Of a stretch of DNA of 64,000 bases, positions 48,483-59,371 are shown one piece after another. Source of the DNA: Episyrphus balteatus (Eukaryota; Arthropoda; Insecta; Diptera; Syrphidae). Under the pieces are notes generated by a model. The model did no database searches and was not told where the DNA came from. It saw nothing but the letters and a program-made list of their open reading frames with translations. The position numbers and the translations under genes are program-made. Position 1 is the stretch's first letter. The number at the start of each line of letters is the position of its first letter. The stretch spans positions 118,795,028-118,859,027 of the forward strand of contig NC_079136.1 in the NCBI RefSeq assembly GCF_945859705.1, given 5' to 3'.

Positions 48483-49320
48483 TACTTTCAGAAAATATTA
48501 AAAAAAAACAAAAAATTCAAGGTCCCATAAAATCCTCTAAAAATTTTTGTTTCAAAAATGTTACCGCTTATTCTTATTCAAATAACTAAGCACTCTCTCA
48601 GTACTAGGTTCACTTTATCTAATTATATGAAAAAAAGTATCCAAAAATGGTATGAAAAGCCAAAAATTTGTTTGACAATTTTTAATTTCGCAGTAAGAAA
48701 TTTTTTTTTTATTAACTTATTTTTTTTTGAAAATTAAATGATTAGGTATTTCAAATGTATCCTTTCATTTTTTATAAAGTGATCCGTTGTTGAGGTATGA
48801 ATAGTTTAATTCAAGAGTATGAATATTTGTTTGAAGACAGAAAATGAAGTCTTTAAAAACAAATAAGCTAAATGAATAGCCTTTCAAAAAATAATAAATG
48901 ACTTTATCAAAAAAAAATGTCTCACTTCGTTAAGAGAAAATAAGACAGTTCTATTTCTATTTCACCATTTTAAATAAAATCTTTACTTCTAAAATTGTAA
49001 AACCAGAAAAATTAAGCTTTCACATGCTTTTTGTTTTGTCATGATACGATTATTTTTCATTGAGAAACAGCTTATCAAAACTCACTAAAAAAAGAATCAC
49101 GAATTTTGTTTGTTCCTAAAATTTTTTGGGCTACTGTATTTAGTTCATATAAATAGTTTAAGTTAGTATGGTAAATTAAAGTGCTAAGTTATTTGAATAA
49201 GAATTAGTGCTAAAATTATTGTAAAAAAAATTTTTGGGGTTTTTGTTATTTTTACTAAGGAATGTATGCGTATTTTCTTGAGAGTTGCTATCGAAAAATT
49301 CTTTTTGGAATATCTCTTAA

Positions 49321-50832
49321 ACGTAGGGTGGACAAACGACGATTTTTGGTATACGTGAAGAACTCGAGGTGGACAAACGACAGAAATTTGAAATTTTGAA
49401 AAAGTCAAATTTTGGAGATTTTATGGGACTTTGAAATTTTCAGTACAAAATTTGTTTTTTGAATATCTTTTAAACGTAGGGTGGACAAACGACGATTTTT
49501 GGTACACGTATAGAACTCGAGGTGGACAAACGACAGAAATTTGAAATTTTGAAAAAAGTCACATTTTGGAGATTTTATGGGACTTTGAAATTTGCAGTAC
49601 AAAATTTGTTTTTTGAATATCTTTTAAACGTAGGGTGGACAAACGACGATTTTTGGCATACGTGTAGAACTCGAGGTGGACAAACGACAGAAATTTGAAA
49701 TTTTGAAAAAAGTCAAATTTTGGAGATTTTATGGGACTTTGAAATTTTCAGTACAAAATTTGTTTTTTGAATATCTTTTAAACGTAGGGTGGACAAACGA
49801 CGATTTTTGGTACACGTATAGAACTGGAGGTGGACAAACGACAGAAATTTGAAATTTTGAAAAAAGTCACATTTTGGAGATTTTATGGGACTTTGAAATT
49901 TTCAGTACAAAATTTGTTTTTTGAATATCTTTTAAACGTAGGGTGGACAAACGACGATTTTTGGTACACGTATAGAACTCGAGGTGGACAAACGACAGAA
50001 ATTTGAAATTTTGAAAAAAGTCAAATTTTGGAGATTTTATGGGACTTTGAAATTTTCAGTACAAAATTTGTTTTTTGAATATCTTTTAAACGTAGGGTGG
50101 ACAAACGACGATTTTTGGCATACGTGTAGAACTCGAGGTGGACAAACGACAGAAATTTGAAATTTTGAAAAAAGTCAAATTTTGGAGATTTTATGGGACT
50201 TTGAAATTTTCAGTACAAAATTTGTTTTTTGAATATCTTTTATAGAACTCGAGGTGGACAAACGACAGAAATTTGAAATTTTGAAAAAAGTCACATTTTG
50301 GAGATTTTATGGGACTTTGAAATTTTCAGTACAAAATTTGTTTTTTGAATATCTTTTAAACGTAGGGTGGACAAACGACGATTTTTGGTACACGTATAGA
50401 ACTCGAGGTGGACAAACGACAGAAATTTGAAATTTTGAAAAAAGTCAAATTTTGGAGATTTTATGGGACTTTGAAATTTTCAGTACAAAATTTGTTTTTT
50501 GAATATCTTTTAAACGTAGGGTGGACAAACGACGATTTTTGGCATACGTGTAGAACTCGAGGTGGACAAACGACAGAAATTTGAAATTTTGAAAAAAGTC
50601 AAATTTTGGAGATTTTATGGGACTTTGAAATTTTCAGTACAAAATTTGTTTTTTGAATATCTTTTAAACGTAGGGTGGACAAACGACGATTTTTGGCATA
50701 CGTGTAGAACTCGAGGTGGACAAACGACAGAAATTTTAAATTTTGAAAAAAGTCAAATTTTGGAGATTTTTTGGGACTTTGAATTTTTCAGTACAAATTT
50801 TGTTTTTTGAATATCTCCTAAACGTAGGGTGG
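49321..50832. repeat. Right-arm array of 154-bp units, inverted
   Basis: The inverse anchor ACGTAGGGTGGACAAACGA starts at 49321, 49474, 49628, 49782, 49936, 50090, 50360, 50514, 50668 and 50822. Steps are 153-154 bp except 50090 to 50360. There a 38-bp deletion at about 50242 has removed one anchor, since 270 equals 308 minus 38. This arm holds about three or four more units than the left arm. Confidence 0.94.
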
Positions 50833-51449
50833 ACAAACGATGATTTTTTGTTTGTATACATTTCTCGAGGTGGACAAACGATTGCCGTTTGAATTTTTGA
50901 AAAATAATAATTTTTGAGGACTTTTTAATTTTCAGTAGAGGTACACTGTGGTGTATGCGTACTTTTTTTAAGTTGCTATAAAAAAATGCTTTTTGGAATA
51001 TCTCCTAAACAGAGGGTGGACAAACGATGATTTTTGGTATACGTAAAGAACTCGAGGTGGACAAACGACAGCAGTTTGAATTTTTGATGAAAATTGATTT
51101 TTGGGGATTTTAGGGGAGTTTTAATTTTTCAGTGCAAAATTTGTTTTTTAAATTGCTCCTAAACGGGGGGTGGAAAAACGATAATATTTGGTATGTATAT
51201 AGAACTCGAGGTGGACAAACGATTGCAGTTGGTTTTATACACCTATCTCAAAATTTGACCGTTTTAGACGATTTTTCATTTTTCAGACTTCCTATAAAAA
51301 AAAAGAATTTGCTCTAAAATTTTTTTGAAGGGTGGACAAACGAAAATTTTGGGTGGACAAACATGGACAAACGGTGGACAAACGAATTAGACAAATTTGG
51401 TTCAAAAATTTTGAGGTCGCAGTTCTGGCTTCACGGAGCCCATTTGTAA

Positions 51450-51937
51450 GTAGGTAGAGGTAGGTGTTTTTTTTTTGTTCAGGGTCTTTAAGAATGATGG
51501 TGATTTAAAAAAAGATTTAATTTCGTTGTAGTGTGTTTTGAAACTTGATAGTAGGTCAAGTTGGTGGTGACATGGTATTCAGTGGTTTCTATGGATTAAT
51601 TTTTTTCTTTTAATAATAGAGTGATGGGGAAAATGATTAAAATTTATTTTTTTTCTAATGAAGTTTTTTGTTTGTTTTAGAAATTGAAAGAAATTCATAT
51701 TCATAATGGAAGCATGTTCGAAATACTTTTTGTCTAGAACTTTTTGAACATTTTGGAAATGTTTGCAATAAATAATAAAAAAAAAAAAATTACTTTCGCA
51801 AATCTAGAATTTTGTTTCCAAAATTTTGTTTGATTTTACTGAAGAGTTAGATGGGTGCTTTCATTATTGCATTTAACTTTTTGACAAGGTCACCAATTTT
51901 TTTTTGTTTTAAAATGTGAATACTCTGCCCGTCTTCC
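51450..51937. other. AT-rich stretch, no gene seen
   Basis: No gene or repeat recognised. Confidence 0.5.
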
Positions 51938-51945
51938 CTTTATAT

Positions 51946-53172
51946 CAGAGATCAGAAATAAATCTCAACCTTTTAAAAGGTTCCTTAATAACTCTAATTT
52001 GTCGCCATTTTCAATAAAGGTCATAAAATAACCTTTATTTTTAAAAAAGAAAAATTTCGGTCAAGGTCTGAGAAACCTTTATTTTGTATTTTTTTATGTT
52101 TCGGTCAACCAGTGAGATGTATCGCTGAGAGAAAAAAAATAAATCTCATCTGCAAATGTATCAATTCCTAGAGACATGGGAGTGGTGCCATATGAAAGCT
52201 TTTATTCTCAGCTACCCGATAGTGGTTTAATCGGGTTTTTGGATTTTTTTCGAAATTCCGAGAAAATCGCGTTTGAAAGTTGGGGTAAAATTTTTTTTCG
52301 AAAAATACCCGAATCTTTGAACGCTCCTGATAGCTAAACCGCTTGAGAGCAATTTTTGGGAGTGATGCCAAATGATAGCTTTTGTCATGGGCCTACGCTT
52401 TGCACATTGTCAGAATTTTAAAAAATCATCTTCCATGTTAAACCGCAACATCATGCCTATTTTTTTTAGAATCGGGCTTAACTTTTTTTTTTAGCTTTAA
52501 GTTGTCCCTGTTTGAGAACGCGTGCACCTACAGGGATGGGAGTTGTACCCAAATGTAGGTTAGAGTCCCCGCTAACTTTTGGCATCATTTTTTTTTCAAA
52601 ATTCCGAGATATAGCCGTTTGAAGTTGGGCGGGCGAAAACGCTTCTGGAAGCTGAACGCTTTGTCCTAGATATTAGAACATCAGTCTCCTGAAATATTCG
52701 AAATTGCATTGGTTGTGCTTGTCGTCCCTCTAATCACAGTGGAAAACACATTTTCATCTTTAGAATTTACTTTAAACGAAAAGAGATATAATCTTGGGTC
52801 TAAAGAACTTTGAGATTCTATTTGGTTCATACATTATTTAATACATAAACTTAGAAAAAACATGCTCTTTACATTTATTTTTGCAAAATAAAGACATTCT
52901 TGACCTATTCGACATTTTCCTTTGAATTGACCATTTTTGATTTATTTTCAGCGCAAACGGTTAAAGGTTGACCTTTTCCATTAATTTTTTGGTAAAAATC
53001 TCAACCATTGTGAGATATTTTAAGAGATAAAAAATAAATCTTAACCGATAACCTTTATTTTTGATTTTTTAAAATAAATCTCAAACCTTAACCGAAGCTA
53101 TTTAAAGTAATGTGGTAACTCTCAGAGAGAAACCAATTAAAAATAAAGTTTGACTGTTATTTCTAATCTCTG
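51946..53172 (+). mobile_element. hAT element remnant, 8-bp duplication CTTTATAT
   Basis: The left end is CAGAGATCAGAAATAA and the right end inverts to CAGAGATTAGAAATAA. The flanks carry the same 8 bp, CTTTATAT (51938-51945, 53173-53180). Repeated TAAATCTCAACC-like phrases lie near both ends. The interior retains a piece of hAT transposase. The 1.2-kb length is far below a full element, so most of the transposase gene has been lost. Confidence 0.93.
52673..52866 (+). pseudogene. hAT transposase dimerisation-domain remnant
   Basis: The frame reads LEHQSPEIFEIALVVLVVPL, then ITVENTFSSLEFTLNEKRYN, LGSKEL, a stop, then DSIWFIHYLI. This is the hAT C-terminal dimerisation motif, in which family members show P.(T/S)..ERAFS.LK....RY.L. 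Key Glu and Phe are kept, and one stop breaks the frame. The catalytic region is not recognisable upstream. Confidence 0.82.
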
Positions 53173-53587
53173 CTTTATATAAACAGAATGGAATGAAATG
53201 TGATTATGTCACACCCGTGACGCAAATTGGTTAGTGAAACAAAGTCAATTATTGTGTTTCATATTATCTTTATATTTTTTATAATAATGTTGTGTATTTT
53301 ACTCATAACTAAATTTGAATTTTATAAGTTTTGAATAATGACTGAATAATTCAAAAAATTATAAGTAAATGTATCACACCCGTAACGATAGAAACGTTTA
53401 TTTAAATTTTATCATGAATTATGAGTTTACAACAAAAAAAAAATGTATGTTGGAAAAAGTTTAATATTCTACGACTTGATAAAACGGGAACTTGGGATTT
53501 TTCAAAATTTTCTTTGATTTTCTAGTTGTCAAAGAGAGTTTACAAGATAGTCGGTGAATTTTAAAGTCTTTTGCGTGAGTCTTGAGA

Positions 53588-53684
53588 GCTAATGATGTTA
53601 TCAAGGAATGGTAAATCTAAAACAAAAATATTAAAAAGTGTAGGCCAAAAACCGGAACCCTTCCGTACATCACTGGTAATTTGA
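53588..53684 (-). pseudogene. LINE reverse transcriptase scrap
   Basis: The minus strand reads ITSDVRKGSGFWPTLFNIFV then LDLPFLDNII. This matches the GVRQGS.L.P.LFNI...DLP motif of Jockey/CR1-type polymerases with substitutions. The match is only about 30 codons, and no ADD box follows. Confidence 0.7.
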
Positions 53685-55057
53685 TAGGTACCTATAATAT
53701 GTAACTAGAGAAACTATCTAAGTCTATTTAATCTTTAATAAAACTTAAAAAAAAAAAAAAACCAACTTCGGAAGATCTGTATCTTCTCAATTAGTTACAT
53801 ACTACAGAATTCAAAATTTCACAAAAACTAATTTTGCTCATTTGTCGTCATTTTGTCTTAAAAATGAAATAACAAACTAAAACTAAACCCAAAAGAAGAA
53901 AAAAAAATAATAACAATAATAACGTTTATCCTCCCGGCTAAAAGTTATAAATTAAATATAATAACCTTGTCAAGAACCGGAATCAATTTCGAGATATAGA
54001 ATCGAATTATAAAAATAAAAATTATTTCAAAGTTCAGAAGAACCAAAAATTAATCACAATCGGTCACAATGTTGTTGATATTGTGAAATCGAAAAAATAA
54101 AAAAAAAAAAAAACAACACAATAGAATTTAATGCGTCTCTCACACAAAATGAATATTCTTTTAGAATTGTATCTTTTTTTTTTAATATTGTTTAAACAAA
54201 CTCAAGACTTATAACACGCGATCATTGTCATTGACAAATCTCAACCACAAATGCTGTTGCTTTTCGCTTACCGCGAGTAGCTTATCTACCAGACAAAATG
54301 TAGGCACCTTTGCGGTCGGTGGTGCTTAGCTTGAGTGCTCTGAATAAATATAAAATTGCAAAACTCACATAAAGTATGATGTAAGAATATGTTGTTTTTT
54401 TTTTCTATAAATCTAAGATTACAAATTATAATTATGACGATTAAATTCCAATTCAAATTTAGAAAAAGTTTTTTAAAAAAATACAACACTTGCGGTTAAG
54501 CACATTGACGCTTTTGTTTCTTAAGAAATTCGTTCAGTGAAAAATTCGCAGGGCATGACGCCTCTCACTTATATTTCTTTTGTTTTATAACCATAGCAAT
54601 TATAAATTCATTTTTGTTTTTCTTTATTTCTGATGTAAATGAGTGAAAGGTGTGGAAAATGTGCATTTATTAATTAATTAGTTAGTGAGTTTTTCAAACA
54701 ATGATGATTTAAAATTTATTTGCTGAGAAACGACAATAATTCAAATGCAGAAGTGTTTTTAGCTTAATTTAAACTTTACTGATGAGAAATTCCACACTAA
54801 ATCCTTTCTTTGTTAAAAAAATGTTAAATCAAATAGGATTTTTTGAAGACAAAAGTTTAAACACTTTTGATTGCAATTTTTTTTTTATTTGTTATTCACT
54901 TGCGATGTAAAAATATAAGGTATTTCCATTGTAACGGGTGTGACACAGTTACATCATTTTTTATTCCTGATTTGGACAATACACCAAATAAGCTTCAACA
55001 CCTGATGTATTTAGTTGATAATATATTTTTAAAATTATATTTTGTTAACATGTCTTT

Positions 55058-55265
55058 GAACGTCACAAACTCTTAAAATTAAATGTAACTGGTGTGACGT
55101 TAGAAAATCGATTCAGTCTGCTTCGTTGACTTTTAAGTCATATTTAGCTAACTGGTCTTTAAACGTCATAAACTCTTAAAATTAAATGTTACGGGTGTGA
55201 CGTTAGAAAATCGATGTATTCTACTTCGTTGAGTTTTAGAAGATTATATCACGTTTTCAGTAAAC
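55058..55265. repeat. Two-copy tandem repeat, 103 bp
   Basis: AACGTCA(C/T)AAACTCTTAAAATT recurs at 55061 and 55164 (CGTCA positions). Each copy continues GTGTGACGTTAGAAAATCGAT, then CTTCGTTGA. Copies are close but not identical. Confidence 0.85.
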
Positions 55266-55322
55266 GTGGTAAACTAAGCATTTATAACAATTAAAAAATA
55301 TAACGGGTGTGACGGTGTGACA

Positions 55323-56870
55323 TACCTAATCTTGTAAAGGGCTTGACATAATTTTGTGATATTGTATGAATATATAAACATATTTAAATAACTTATTAGA
55401 GTCAGTATCTGACTATACAATATACATACAAATAATTGACTCTAAATTTAATGAACAAATTTATTCCATTTTGGATAAAAATGAGCGTCCACTGGCAAAA
55501 CAGTGTAATCTAGGGTTTTTAAAATAATGTTTTCTTTAAAAAACTTTTAAATTGTTATTTTTCCCATCTTTTACAATCCCATTAAAAATACAAACATGCA
55601 AACTATAAAGATTGGTTTAAAAATACCCAACCAGATAATAATATATTTCTCAATTTTTTCTCAATGCTTAAGCAAACATTTCCAGGTCATTTCCTTATCG
55701 TGTTCACTTTGAGTCCAATTCTATTGACATAATCTCTTCCTGTCTATCGTCAAGTCGCCACTCTGTTTGTGCACTATGCACTAGAAAATTCTTTCTTTCT
55801 CGTTTATTTCGATTTACCTTCTTTTCAGTCTGCGACAAAAAATTGAATATTATATCTCTTCGAATAAAAGCAAATAAATCTATGTAAGAAATAAAAAGTT
55901 GGAAAAGAAGAAGAAGTAAAAAAATCAATAAAGCTGGTTTGAAAAATTTCTCATCACATTTTAGGAATACATTTTTCTTGGTCGTCCTGAAAGCCAATTT
56001 AACTTTGTCACACATACATACAGACAAGAACACATGAAAGTTTACCTCAAAAAGGAGGTTAAGTTAGTTTATTTCTTTCGTAAAAAAAAATCAATACAAA
56101 GTACCTACTCTGCATCATGCGTATAAATGTTTGATTAAACGATGGACAGACAACTTTCAGTAAGGATACTGTGTTGTAAGTTAATTTAAAATTAATGAAC
56201 CCTGCAAGTGATTTGGATGCAAAAAGAAAAAAAAGGATTTTGTCCTTGAACTATAGCCAAATTGCTTTTTAAATGGACCTTTCGTCAACATCACAAAAAT
56301 AAACTGTAACAGTGACACAATCTGTTACTAATTTCCGAAAATGTGAGAGAACATTTTTCAGTGTTAACTCTTTTCTTTATATTGGTTGGCAACATTGACA
56401 TTAAACGTAACGAAATATAAAGTTTAATTGTAAAATTGCGTGTTGTGTTTGTTTTTTTAGTATTTGTTAGAAGTCATTATCCTTTTATTAAGCTCATGTC
56501 ACTGGCACCATTAGATACGAAAATGGTATAAAGTTTTTTTGTTTCTTTATTAATTTTAATAAAAGCAAATTACTTCAGGGAATTCTTCCACGTGTATAAA
56601 TAATATTAAAAAAGGATGAGACCATTTATTATAAATATATATTTTAGTACTAAAAAGCCAGTTTATGACCTGTTTACCTGCTTGAAGTCTCTGTTAAAAC
56701 TGTTAAAATAAACTTAGGTACCTATTATCAGAAAGATTTGGCCCTGCTTATCAACTTTTTTGCTAGGCTAAGAAATCTAGGCCTTTTCGGCTTTGTTTTT
56801 GAAAATATTTGATCATAAAATATTGTTTTTATATTCTAAGCGCATTAATGTGATTTGGCTACCCTCAATA
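55323..56870. other. AT-rich stretch, no gene seen
   Basis: A 109-codon minus frame at 55704-56033 has a Leu/Phe-rich middle but no family match and no splice support. Otherwise nothing recognised. Confidence 0.45.
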
Positions 56871-57640
56871 TTATGAACACTGGTTTTGATGTTCTGAACA
56901 TTTAAATGGTGGGGAAAAACAAAGGCTTGTAATATATGTACATATTCCACATTCGTGCCGTGCACCCAAAGAAAGAATCTCTGTACTTGGCGGTACGTCT
57001 GTTAACTGATGAGTATTCATAGAAGCGAGAGTATTACGTTTGAATTGTTTTAGGGGAGGAATGCAACTGGCTATTTCAGCCGAAGAGATACAAGGACACA
57101 ACTTATTAAAGAAGGGGTGCTTTTTGTTTAAATGATAGCAAGCAGCATTGAAGCAACCAAATACATCCGTTTTTGATAATAAATCTTGATGCCAAACTAT
57201 CAAATGCTTTTTGTAACATCAAGCGCAATAATCTTATTTTCTCCAGAAAGATTTTAAGATTTGTTTCACTGTTTGGTGAGATAAACTAGATACCTAGATA
57301 GATAGATTTTTATTTATCAAGTTCTTACATTTCTAACAATGGTTTTGCTTATAAGTATATTGAATAATATATAAGGCATGGCAGAAATGCCGTCAGCCCG
57401 AGTGGGCTGACTATCTACATATCTATGAGATAAACTATCAGACATATTGCTACAAAAGCCGTGCTGTCGGTCTTCAAGAAATTTGTTTAGCTGAGTATTA
57501 ATTAGCGTTTTCATGATCATGGAAACAAGGGACATAAAGTGCAATCGGTCCCTGACTTGTGATGTATATTGGGTCAAAGGCTGAAGTGTGCTTGTCGGTC
57601 CAGAGTCAATTTGCGCGCCCTGCTCGGGCGCCATGAAGTT
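56871..57640 (-). pseudogene. Jockey-like LINE remnant, internally deleted and interrupted
   Basis: Reading leftward, a first block has MIMKTLINTQLNKFLEDRQH then GFCSNMSDSLSH, matching the polymerase segment KI.E..IN.QL..FLE....QHGFR...ST. After the nested insertion (57289-57425) a second block gives VWHQDLLSKTDVFG. A jump then leads to the 3' end, SSAEIASCIPPLKQFKRNT and DVPPSTE, which matches the C-terminal tail of such proteins. Most of the palm, including YADD, is deleted. Dead copy. Confidence 0.85.
57289..57425 (-). mobile_element. Short LINE/SINE tail insertion, 12-bp duplication
   Basis: TGAGATAAACTA flanks both sides (57277-57288 and 57426-57437). On the minus strand the 137-bp insert contains CAGCCCACTCGGGCTGACGG and ends AACTTGATAAATAAAAATCT followed by a (TCTA)n run. 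A microsatellite-like 3' tail with a 12-bp duplication indicates target-primed reverse transcription. It splits the older Jockey remnant. Confidence 0.88.
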
Positions 57641-58249
57641 TCGTAATCTTTTTTACGAATATTGCTCTTACCTTGAGCTTAAGTTGAAAAAACTTGAAAA
57701 CGAGAAAAAATATAAAATTTGCGAAAAAAACCATTTAAAGTTAATTTACAATAATGAAATTTTTAGACAAATGTAATAGTTTTAAATTTAAAGTTTAACT
57801 CATTTTATATAATTCAAAAATTCAATTTATTTTTAAAAACGGTTCGTTTGTCGAAACAATTATGTCTTGACAATTTTTTCATTGTCATATTTAGACTTTG
57901 TCACTGACATGTCTTCTCATGAAAATTTTTTAATACTGCCGGCCACTTCATAGCCATTGTAACTCACATAATACTTGGCTCTTAGCATCATACTTAACTA
58001 TCAATACTTGACCGAATCTCTTTTTACTGTCAAAATTGTGAACTAGATGCTGACAAAGTTGTCATTTTTATGATATTTTCTGTCCCACAGAAAAATTGTC
58101 ACGCAGATTTGTTGGGACAGGATTTAGACAATTGTGAAGTTGTTATACCAAATTGTCACCTGTCGCATTGTCAACGTTTATGAAATAGGGCCCTGGTGTT
58201 TGATGATTTCAGCAATCGGATAATCCGATCTCTGCTTCTGGCGGTTCAC
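57641..58249. other. AT-rich stretch with a possible repeat terminus
   Basis: 57850-58195 contains several ACAATTTTT/AAATTGTC motifs and ends TTTATGAAATAGGGCCCT, which looks like a MITE terminus. A matching left end was not found. No gene. Confidence 0.45.
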
Positions 58250-58545
58250 CTCTTCTGTTAGCCAGTTTTCAACAGAGCTGTCTCTGGTTTTTACGACAGC
58301 TGTTAACCTGTTTTTCGACAGAGTCTTCTCTGGTGTTTTCTACGGCTTTTAACTGGTTGGCCACAAAGTTTCTTTCGAATTTTCAACGACTTTTAATCTG
58401 TTCGACAGTAAGGTTTCTCTTAGCTTTCTACGGCTTTTAATCGGTTTCTCACAGATTCTTCATCCGGCTTTCAACGATTTTTAATCGGTTTGACAATAAG
58501 GTTTCCCTGAAATTTTCAACGACTGTTAACCGGTTGCTCTTAGAG
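58250..58545. repeat. Tandem repeat, about six units of roughly 55 bp
   Basis: The repeated frame is TTTTCAACGACTTTTAAC(C/T)GGTT, then C(G/A)ACA(G/A)TAAGGTTTC(T/C)CT, with variants. Clear starts lie near 58267, 58336, 58380, 58426, 58468 and 58517. Units are diverged and vary in length. Confidence 0.8.
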
Positions 58546-59368
58546 CTTCGCTGGATCGCTGGAGTCTACGTCATTACTGAGGAAGCATAGTGACCAGTTA
58601 ATATTTCTACCTAACTCTTTTGACCAGAATTACTTAGCTTACTTGGTTTTATACAAAAATCTTCTAAAAAAAAAAAATGAAAAATACTGCAGAACTGCAA
58701 CACAATACATCCCTAACTAATGCCTTTTCTTCAGGAAAGTTTTTTATTGATTCTTTTTTTAAAAAAATTACTGCAACTGCAGATAAATTGTCTTTGACGG
58801 CATCTTTTTTGAGTTGCAAAGAAAGAAGACATCGATTGCCCTTGAAATCTTCAGTGTTTTTTGTTTGCCAAATCTTCCGTACCAACATCTTAAGCATGTT
58901 CCCTACGTCCCCATACAAAAAAAATGAACTTAATAATCCCCAAGACAATAATATGAAATATCCTACCACATACATATTTATCTCTAGATCTGCATCGAGA
59001 ACGTACGTGCTATTTTATGTAATTATGTCTACATATATATAATTTTCGACCCCAACCAAATTCACCTGTTTTTTTGTGTTCAATTCCAAACAATATTCTT
59101 ATCGACTTTGTTATTGTTATTCAACCATCTCAAATACTTACAAAAAGAATAGGGAAGAACGTATTAAAGACAGAAGAACAAAGTATACTCAAGATTGCGG
59201 TGAAACCTGAACCGAACTCAATCACATGTTTATATCCGAGACGAGAAAAAGTACCTAAAATATGTTTCCACATAAAAAAGCAGTACAAAAGAAAAAATAT
59301 GTTTACCCAACATGGATAAGAATCAAGAGAAAACAGCAGACAACAAAAATTGCCCTTCAAAAAAACAA
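58546..59368. other. AT-rich stretch, no gene seen
   Basis: Overlapping frames of about 100-120 codons on both strands at 58664-59042 carry no known motif. The strand overlap suggests chance. Confidence 0.45.
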
Positions 59369-59371
59369 TAA

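Larger units (their letters stand above)
46945..51440. mobile_element. Foldback (FB-like) element with 154-bp satellite arms
   Basis: Perfect terminal inverted sequence GGCTCCGTGAAGCCAGAACT ... is flanked by a perfect 9-bp direct repeat CATTTGTAA (46936-46944 and 51441-51449). The arms run to about 48600 and from about 49175, and consist largely of 154-bp tandem units in opposite orientation. A core of about 575 bp has no reading frame. A 9-bp target duplication is what Drosophila FB elements and Mutator-type transposons make. No transposase is present, so it is non-autonomous. Sequence between the arms is very similar: an 82-codon frame translates identically in both (47575-47823 and 50562-50810). 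Confidence 0.95.
53207..55322. mobile_element. Possible element with TGTCACACC ends and CACACCCGT repeats
   Basis: TGTCACACCCGTGAC at 53207 is mirrored by GGTGTGACGGTGTGACA ending at 55322. The motif ACGGGTGTGAC or its inverse recurs near 53210, 53374, 54937, 55092, 55188 and 55303. No target duplication was established. The interior includes an old reverse transcriptase scrap. Treat it as a candidate only. Confidence 0.4.

Noticed and set aside
47575..50810. Identical 82-codon frames in the two arms of the foldback
   Set aside because: The repeat unit is 154 bp, not a multiple of three, so no frame persists along the array; identity reflects arm identity, not a gene.
47547..50832. Regularly spaced repeats that might suggest a CRISPR array
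   Set aside because: The whole 154-bp unit repeats with no unique spacers, it is mirrored in an inverted arm, and the genome is eukaryotic.
58178..58195. TTTATGAAATAGGGCCCT as a MITE end
   Set aside because: No matching inverse end or target duplication was found on the left, so no element could be defined.
58664..59042. Overlapping frames of 103 and 121 codons on opposite strands
   Set aside because: They are mirror frames over the same DNA, with no motif on either strand.
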